In this document: piece after piece, positions 32,003-36,368 of the stretch
Layout: every line of letters starts with the position of its first letter
How positions within the stretch are numbered: position 1 is the stretch's first letter
Assembly (NCBI GenBank): GCA_002685935.1
Contig: NYZD01000167.1
Coordinates: 1 to 36,368 of the forward strand
Direction of reading: 5' to 3'
DNA from: Planctomycetaceae bacterium
Lineage (GTDB): Bacteria; Planctomycetota; Phycisphaerae; Phycisphaerales; Zrk34
Length of the DNA: 36,368 nt
Notes under the pieces: generated by a model
Databases searched by the model: none
What the model was told of the DNA's origin: nothing
What the model saw: the letters and a program-made list of their open reading frames with translations, nothing else
Translations under genes and position numbers: made by a program

Positions 32003-33184
32003 TTAACCGAGAATCCGATCCCACCGCGAACGTTGCCACGCCACCTTCTCGGCCGGCGTCATATTTGAAAAATCCGGCTGCCCGCGCGAATCAACCGAAT
32101 TGGCCGTCTTCAAACCCGCCGCGCCGCGCCCGCCCTGATTCGCCGCCGAACTCCCCCCGCCGCTGTACGCGCTCGCCGCTTCGCCCGTCTTCAGATCATC
32201 GTCCAGCGAACGTTTCGGCGCGATCCCCAGTCCCTGCAAATCGCCGTGATACGCCTTCACCGCCTCGACCGCCCCCACCGCACCATCTGCCACTGCCCGC
32301 AACTGCTTCACAAACGAAGGCTGGTGTTCCGCATTGTTAATCTTCCGACCGAACAGCGCCACCCGCGCCCCGTATTTCTTCGCATCCGCCAGCAGGCCAA
32401 ACGCATCGAGTGTCGTCCCCGCCGAACCGCCCAGGATGCCCGGAATCATTGTCCGGTCATAGCTCGCCAGCGCCTCCATCGCCGCCGGCCCGTGATACGC
32501 GATCTTCAAGAACAGCGGCCGACCCGCGCTCGTCACCCCCGCCAGCGCTCGCGCGATGTTGTCCGCCACGAACCGCCCCACGTCCTTGATCTCCCCCTGA
32601 GGCGCATTCGGGTCAAACACTTCCAAAAAGTGACGGAATCCCGCCGTCTCCGCCTCATGGCGAAACGCCCGGTAATGCTCCAGCGACGCCAGATCCAATC
32701 CGACATCATTGTTGAACGTCATGGAATACAGCCCTAAATCCGCGCCGACGCGGCGCTCGCCCGCCTCACACCGCACCTTCCCGCACATGATGTGATCGAT
32801 CGTCGCCGTGCGGAACGGCCGCGACGGCTTCTGCGGATAGCGCCCCGTCCCCCCTGCCAGCCAGATGTCCGTCGTGTCGTTCGCCCGAACTGCCGGCGTG
32901 ATGTGGCTCCCGTCGAACAACCGCTCCTGAATCGTCAGCACCTCGTTCGAACTCGCGCTCATCAGCATGATGTCCAGCAACCCCTGCTCCACCAACTCTC
33001 GCATGTTCTGTCGGTAATCCGCCATCGTGCGGAACCGCGCCTCGCCGCCGTGCTGTTCCGGACTCGCCCCCGCCGACGCCAACCCGAACGCCATGTCCGC
33101 ATCCTTCGCGTCCGCGAGAATGAAATCCCCGCAAGACGGATCCGCCAGAATCCGCGCCAACTTCTCATCCATCGACTTCTGCAT
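32003..33184 (-). CDS. Conserved BMC-associated barrel-like protein with linker and C-terminal helical tail
   Basis: A 393-residue protein I cannot name biochemically but which I associate with planctomycete BMC loci. The core looks like an (alpha/beta)8 aldolase-type barrel: GLLDIMLMSASSNEVL, HFLEVFDPNAPQG, RPLFLKIAYHGPAAMEAL, MIPGILGGSAGTTLDAF and GARVALFGRKINNAEH, with Lys residues that could form a Schiff base as in class I aldolases (inference). After about residue 330 a Gly/Ser-rich linker leads to a final amphipathic helix PAEKVAWQRSRWDRILG. This linker-plus-helix layout is what BMC cargo uses as an encapsulation peptide. Start ATG 33184 follows GAAGGTTGAG; GTG 33190 is also possible. 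Confidence 0.8.
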   Translation of the reverse strand: MQKSMDEKLARILADPSCGDFILADAKDADMAFGLASAGASPEQHGGEARFRTMADYRQNMRELVEQGLLDIMLMSASSNEVLTIQERLFDGSHITPAVRANDTTDIWLAGGTGRYPQKPSRPFRTATIDHIMCGKVRCEAGERRVGADLGLYSMTFNNDVGLDLASLEHYRAFRHEAETAGFRHFLEVFDPNAPQGEIKDVGRFVADNIARALAGVTSAGRPLFLKIAYHGPAAMEALASYDRTMIPGILGGSAGTTLDAFGLLADAKKYGARVALFGRKINNAEHQPSFVKQLRAVADGAVGAVEAVKAYHGDLQGLGIAPKRSLDDDLKTGEAASAYSGGGSSAANQGGRGAAGLKTANSVDSRGQPDFSNMTPAEKVAWQRSRWDRILG

Positions 33185-33206
33185 CGTCACTCAACCTTCA
33201 AAAAAG

Positions 33207-33584
33207 TCACTGCGGCAGCGGCACCCGCTCGCCCAGCACGATCGGCTCAAAGTGATGCGAAACGTAACGTCGCTGCGAAAACTTCACCCGCATCGCCTCC
33301 GCCGGCACGATCAACCCGTCGCGATCATCACGGTAGATCCAGTCATCCCCATCGCGATACGCCGGAGAACCCAGCAGGATGGTTACCTCCGTCCGCGTCA
33401 TCCCAACCCGCAAACGCTCCGCCTGGCGTTTCACCGTCGCGTAGGCGAACCGCTGGTCGCCCTGCGGCAATAACTCACCCGTGCGCGCATCACGCACCCC
33501 GCATCCCCCGGCGCTGAACGCCCCACCGGCCAACACGCAGATCAAGATCAATCGAATCAAGACTTCGCTCCTGACAAGAAACAT
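33207..33584 (-). CDS. BamE/SmpA-like small lipoprotein inside the BMC operon
   Basis: A 125-residue exported protein. The signal sequence LIRLILICVLAGGAFSAGGC ends in a lipobox with Cys28. The mature part has the BamE/SmpA pattern GMTRTEVTILLGSPAYRDGD then DWIYRDD, ending in basic strands VKFSQRRYVSHHFEP. ATG 33584 is used; an upstream GTG at 33602 would overlap the aldolase stop by 4 bases (GTGA) and add six residues. BamE assists outer-membrane protein assembly, but small proteins of this fold have many other roles. Finding a lipoprotein between two cytoplasmic BMC enzymes is unexpected. The operon position (22 bases to the next gene) suggests cotranscription. Confidence 0.75.
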   Translation of the reverse strand: MFLVRSEVLIRLILICVLAGGAFSAGGCGVRDARTGELLPQGDQRFAYATVKRQAERLRVGMTRTEVTILLGSPAYRDGDDWIYRDDRDGLIVPAEAMRVKFSQRRYVSHHFEPIVLGERVPLPQ

Positions 33585-33598
33585 ATCGCGCCTGCCCG

Positions 33599-34477
33599 TC
33601 ACGCCTTCACGCTTTCCATAATCTGGTCCGTAATCGTCTGCACCATCGCCTCGAACGCGTCGCCCGAAACCGGCGCACCGCTCGTCTGAGTCGACGACGC
33701 ACCCGTCACCTGCCCGTCACACCCGCACACCGCCGACATCGGCCGCACGTCATAGTGCGCAAAGAACGGCTCGTTGATCTCACCCACACACCCGTCCGGC
33801 GCACAGTCCAGCCGCTCATCATCAAATCCAAACCTCTTCTTGACTTCCAACAGCTCCGTCATCTGCTGCGAATCCAATACGTTCGTCCGTCCGAGCTGAC
33901 GCGTCAGCATCAGGACGCGACAGTACGCATCCAGAATCTCCAGCTTGTAAAACGCATCCACAATCCCCTTCGTCGAAAAACTCACCGACCCGTGATTCCC
34001 CATCAATACCGTGTTCGTCTGCGCGCCGATCAGCGGTGTGATGCTGTCCGGCAACGCCTGCGTTGACGGTGTCGCATAGTCCGCCGTCGGCACCCGACCC
34101 AGAAACACCTCCGCCTCCGGATGAATCCCCTCCGGCAGCGGAATCCCGCTGATCGCGAACGCCGTCGCGTGCGGCGGGTGCGAATGAATCACCGCCGTCA
34201 CGTCAGGCCGATGCTTGTAAATCGCCAGATGCACCAGCACCTCGCTCGTCCGCTTGTAACTCGTGTTTCCATCCACCTGGTTGCCGTCCATGTCCACCGT
34301 GCAGATCATCTCCGGCTTCAAAAACCCCTTGCTCAATCCCGTCGGCGTGCACAACACACGATCGTCACTGATCCGCACCGAATGATTCCCCTCATTCCCC
34401 GCGCAAAATCCCTTCAGCCAGATGCGATAACCAATATCGCACATGTCCTGTTTCAGTTGCCAGACCTGCGTGGCCAT
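33599..34477 (-). CDS. Class II aldolase (L-fuculose/L-rhamnulose-1-phosphate type) with C-terminal encapsulation-type tail
   Basis: Splits a 6-deoxyhexulose-1-phosphate into dihydroxyacetone phosphate and L-lactaldehyde. The 292-residue protein has the zinc ligands of the FucA family, Glu79 (KRTSEVLVH), His98 and His100 (VIHSHPPHATAFA) and His162 (LMGNHGSVS), at nearly the FucA spacing. GNEGNHSVRI and CTPTGLSKGFL form the phosphate-binding region. After about residue 260 a Gly/Ser/Thr-rich linker leads to an amphipathic helix FEAMVQTITDQIMESVKA, an encapsulation peptide of the kind that directs cargo into BMC shells. FucA itself ends near residue 215, so the tail is extra. AAGGAG precedes ATG 34477. 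Family and BMC role are secure; fuculose versus rhamnulose is not decided. Confidence 0.93.
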   Translation of the reverse strand: MATQVWQLKQDMCDIGYRIWLKGFCAGNEGNHSVRISDDRVLCTPTGLSKGFLKPEMICTVDMDGNQVDGNTSYKRTSEVLVHLAIYKHRPDVTAVIHSHPPHATAFAISGIPLPEGIHPEAEVFLGRVPTADYATPSTQALPDSITPLIGAQTNTVLMGNHGSVSFSTKGIVDAFYKLEILDAYCRVLMLTRQLGRTNVLDSQQMTELLEVKKRFGFDDERLDCAPDGCVGEINEPFFAHYDVRPMSAVCGCDGQVTGASSTQTSGAPVSGDAFEAMVQTITDQIMESVKA

Positions 34478-34487
34478 GGTGCACTCC

Positions 34488-34814
34488 TTAAGCGGCCGGC
34501 TGATCGATCAATTCGCCGTCCACGTCGATCGAATCCAATATCGCACAACAATACGCGTCAATCGGCACCCGCTCCGGGTACCACGGCATCGACGCCTCAC
34601 GCCCCTCGCTCACCGCGATCAACTCGCCCGCCCCCGCTCCCAGATCATCAAACACCACCAGTGACTCCGGCATCGGCTTCTCACGCGCCACATACGCCCC
34701 CGGGGAAACCAACCCCCGCGCTTCCAACGTCTCACAAATCAGATAACGCCCGGGCTTCAGCTCCGGCGTCATCCGGTCCAACGTCACCGTGCCCAGCACG
34801 CGAGCTATCCGCAT
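34488..34814 (-). CDS. BMC vertex protein of EutN/CcmL family (BMC-P), first copy
   Basis: A 108-residue pentameric shell protein that caps the vertices of icosahedral microcompartments. It starts MRIARVLGTVTLD with the usual N-terminal strand, then GRYLICETLEARG, SLVVFDDLGAGAGELIAVSEGREAS (two segments), the diagnostic GAGxGE stretch, and ends with AILDSIDVDGELI. AAGGAG precedes ATG 34814. It overlaps the RpiB-like gene by 10 bases and lies 10 bases before the aldolase. A second copy is encoded at 35719-36003; several different vertex proteins per locus are known for planctomycete BMCs. Confidence 0.95.
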   Translation of the reverse strand: MRIARVLGTVTLDRMTPELKPGRYLICETLEARGLVSPGAYVAREKPMPESLVVFDDLGAGAGELIAVSEGREASMPWYPERVPIDAYCCAILDSIDVDGELIDQPAA

Positions 34815-35716
34815 GTCGATAGCTCCTTCAACTGCCGCTCAACCCCCGGCAGACTCGGTCGCGCGCTGTTGCAGAATCGATCCACCATCACCGACGCCGA
34901 CCGATACCCGTGGAACGGATACTCAATCACCAGCACGTTTGCTCCCAACTGATCCACCCCCTGCTCCACCGCCTCATCGCACGTCCCCACGATCGCCCGC
35001 AACGACGGACACCGATTCGCGTAGCAAATCGCCCGCGACGCCGACGGCACGAACAGCACCCCGCCCGCCACGTCACCCCGCCGCACCCGCTGCGCCAGCT
35101 CACGCACCACGTCGTGCAACGCGTCGGCTTTCCGCGGCTGCCCCGCCGCCACCGACCGGTCCGCCGCCTGCTTCAATAGCGATTCAAACACATCGCACCG
35201 CCCGTCAATCCACCACAGCCACCGCCCCCCGTCCGATGCCCCCGTCACCCCCGCCGACGCTGCTCCCGCGCCGACCCGCTCGACCCGAATCCCCTTCTCT
35301 TTGGCCGTGTCCACCGCCAGCGGGGTCAGCCGCGCATCCGCCGCAAGACAAACCACACCATCCCGCGCCGCCAACAGCAGTTGATCCCCCGTCACAAATC
35401 CGTTCAACGCCTTGCGCCGCGGTGCCCCACCGGCCGCACCACCGCCCCCGTCCGCACCCGACAACGCCGCGATGTACGCCGCCGGCGGGTCTCCGTCCTG
35501 CTCACCCCCCGCCGGCGCTGCACTCCGCTTCGCCTTCGCCGGCGTCGGGTTCTCCGCGCGCGTCAGTCGATCACGCAACTCCGCAAACTTCGAATAGTCC
35601 CCCGTGCACGTCCCGATCACCGGCCGCACGTCCGCGCGCATCACCCCGCCCTGCGGCAGCTGTGCCATCACCTGCGCCACAATCTGATCCACGAGTTGTG
35701 CGTCCGGCGTCGCCAC
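34805..35716 (-). CDS. RpiB/LacA/LacB-like protein with N-terminal encapsulation-type helix
   Basis: A 303-residue BMC-associated protein from GTG 35716 (AGGAC ten bases upstream). Residues 1-20 (ATPDAQLVDQIVAQVMAQL) form an amphipathic helix of the type that targets cargo to the shell, followed by a flexible Ala/Gly/Pro linker region with a basic middle and GFVTGDQLLLAARDG. The C-terminal half, from about residue 190, aligns by eye with sugar-phosphate isomerase RpiB: VVRELAQRVRRGDVAGGVLF, ANRCPSLRAIVGTCDEAVEQ and ANVLVIEYPFHGYRSASVMVD, the region that in RpiB holds the phosphate-binding and dimer residues. The usual catalytic Cys of RpiB-type enzymes is not clearly at its place, so activity is uncertain. 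It overlaps the vertex gene by 10 bases. Confidence 0.8.
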   Translation of the reverse strand: MATPDAQLVDQIVAQVMAQLPQGGVMRADVRPVIGTCTGDYSKFAELRDRLTRAENPTPAKAKRSAAPAGGEQDGDPPAAYIAALSGADGGGGAAGGAPRRKALNGFVTGDQLLLAARDGVVCLAADARLTPLAVDTAKEKGIRVERVGAGAASAGVTGASDGGRWLWWIDGRCDVFESLLKQAADRSVAAGQPRKADALHDVVRELAQRVRRGDVAGGVLFVPSASRAICYANRCPSLRAIVGTCDEAVEQGVDQLGANVLVIEYPFHGYRSASVMVDRFCNSARPSLPGVERQLKELSTCG

Positions 35717-35718
35717 GT

Positions 35719-36003
35719 TCAGTTCATGTCCTGCATCACGTTCATCCCCGCATCAACGATGCCCAGCGTCCACCAGCGGACCGGCGAATTGTTGTCCCTC
35801 AACAGCTCACGCAACCCCAACCCATCCGATGAAATGATCACCACGTCGCCCGCACCCGCACCCAACTGATCCACCGCCAGAATCGGGTCACCGCTCGGGT
35901 CCCCCGCGACATCCAACTGCTGACAAACCAGCAACTTCTGCCCCTCCAAAGAACGATGCCGCACCGTCGTCGTCGCTCGGCCTTGAACCAGGGCAAGTTG
36001 CAT
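35719..36003 (-). CDS. BMC vertex protein of EutN/CcmL family (BMC-P), second copy
   Basis: A 94-residue EutN/CcmL pentamer subunit: MQLALVQGRATTTVRHRSLEGQKLL, read in segments, then QLDVAGDPSGDPILAVDQLGAGAGDVVIISSDG with the diagnostic GAGAGD, and a C-terminal RWWTLGIVDAGMNV. It is shorter than the first copy and has a longer final loop (GLGLRELLRDNNSPV). It lies 2 bases before the RpiB-like gene and 54 bases after the aldehyde dehydrogenase. The spacing from GGAGG to ATG 36003 is long (about 14 bases), so its expression may be lower or coupled. Confidence 0.93.
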   Translation of the reverse strand: MQLALVQGRATTTVRHRSLEGQKLLVCQQLDVAGDPSGDPILAVDQLGAGAGDVVIISSDGLGLRELLRDNNSPVRWWTLGIVDAGMNVMQDMN

Positions 36004-36057
36004 GATCCGCGTTCAAACCTCCAGCATGACTCACTCACAAACCCAACTCGCCGCCGC

Positions 36058-36368
36058 TCACACAATCCGCAACGCATCCGCGATCGTCGCCCGGCGAAAT
36101 CGGCTGAACGTCAGCGGATTGGTAATCCCCTCGCCCGTCGGCGTCGCGATCGAATAACTCGCATAACCCTCGCCCCCCCCGCCCAGCGCCGCCGTACTCG
36201 CGCCGTTCGCCACAAAAATCGTGGTGTTCATCGCCTGACCCATCGCCGTGATGTGCGCCAGATTGTTCGAATGAATAATCGCCGTGTGCCCGAAACCATG
36301 TTCGTACTGAATCGCCTTCTCCACCGCCGTGTCAAAATTCGGCACGCGGATGAACGGTACGAACGGCA
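36058..36368 (-). CDS. CoA-acylating aldehyde dehydrogenase (PduP/EutE type), C-terminal part, runs off right edge
   Basis: Oxidises lactaldehyde (or propionaldehyde) to its acyl-CoA inside the microcompartment. The reading frame stays open to the window edge and ends at TGA 36058-36060. About 103 residues are visible: PFIRVPNFDTAVEKAI, YEHGFGHTAIIHSNN, MNTTIFVANGAS, LGGGGEGYASYSIATPTGEG and TNPLTFSRFRRATI, all matching the last hundred residues of EutE/PduP. The nucleophilic Cys and NAD domain lie beyond 36368. It heads the visible part of the BMC operon and is the upstream partner of the aldolase in the pathway. Confidence 0.94.
   Translation of the reverse strand, partial: PFVPFIRVPNFDTAVEKAIQYEHGFGHTAIIHSNNLAHITAMGQAMNTTIFVANGASTAALGGGGEGYASYSIATPTGEGITNPLTFSRFRRATIADALRIV

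Noticed and set aside
1-36368. CRISPR arrays, rRNA genes, complete insertion sequences
   Set aside because: No regularly spaced repeats, rRNA-like stretches, transposase genes or terminal inverted repeats were found on reading either strand.

Overview
The window is about 63-64% GC (estimated by eye) and reads as part of a chromosome from the Planctomycetota, probably a Phycisphaerae-like lineage. The pointers are a bacterial microcompartment (BMC) locus of the planctomycete/verrucomicrobial aldolase type, PEP-CTERM surface proteins, a prepilin-like protein with the planctomycete layout, a small release-factor-like protein, and tandem Gfo/Idh/MocA oxidoreductases with xylose-isomerase-like TIM barrels. 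The class-level placement is inference.

Layout. (1) 1-1455: apparent edge of a decayed genomic island. It holds the start of a type I restriction-modification hsdM (minus strand, running off the left edge), a small partner ORF, a recombinase-like C-terminal tail, and a tRNA-Leu(CAA) that keeps only its 5' half. (2) 1590-8283: a uroporphyrinogen-decarboxylase-family protein divergent from a six-gene plus-strand operon: two paralogous Gfo/Idh/MocA dehydrogenases, a TIM-barrel isomerase/epimerase, a sulfatase-fold protein with Thr where the formylglycine Cys should be, a P-loop sulfotransferase and L-rhamnose mutarotase (rhaM). (3) 8310-9819: a pterin-4a-carbinolamine dehydratase and a prepilin-like secreted protein. 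(4) 9999-19588: a surface-polysaccharide locus with an ABC-2 permease, a Wzt-like ATPase, a sulfotransferase, a GT2, a fused double GT2 and a GT4, mostly joined by 4-bp ATGA overlaps, then a divergent pair of nucleotide-sugar enzymes (UDP-sugar epimerase and UDP-GlcNAc dehydrogenase). The likely product is a sulfated, uronic-acid-containing polysaccharide. (5) 19627-23708: a metallophosphoesterase, hslV without hslU, a small membrane protein, thyA-folA and another TIM-barrel isomerase. (6) 23830-29908: a small ORF coupled to a PEP-CTERM protein, a second PEP-CTERM paralogue, a GGQ release-factor-like protein on the other strand, a secreted transglutaminase-fold protein and a putative lipoprotein. 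(7) 29938-36368, all minus strand: dinB, a DeoR regulator and the distal half of the BMC operon. That operon holds an acylating aldehyde dehydrogenase (running off the right edge), two EutN/CcmL vertex proteins, an RpiB-like protein with an N-terminal encapsulation-type helix, a class II fuculose/rhamnulose-phosphate aldolase with a C-terminal encapsulation-type tail, a BamE-like lipoprotein and an uncharacterised barrel-like protein with a linker-plus-helix tail.

How the genes fit together. The rhaM operon and the BMC both concern deoxyhexoses. RhaM interconverts rhamnose anomers. The BMC aldolase would split L-rhamnulose- or L-fuculose-1-phosphate to DHAP and lactaldehyde, and the acylating dehydrogenase would oxidise the aldehyde inside a protein shell. 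The hexameric shell proteins, kinases and phosphotransacylase are not in the window and are expected beyond 36368. The most interesting material is the BMC variant with its uncharacterised tailed protein and embedded lipoprotein, the sulfatase-like/sulfotransferase/RhaM operon, the sulfated-polysaccharide export locus, and the tRNA-Leu/recombinase/hsd junction.
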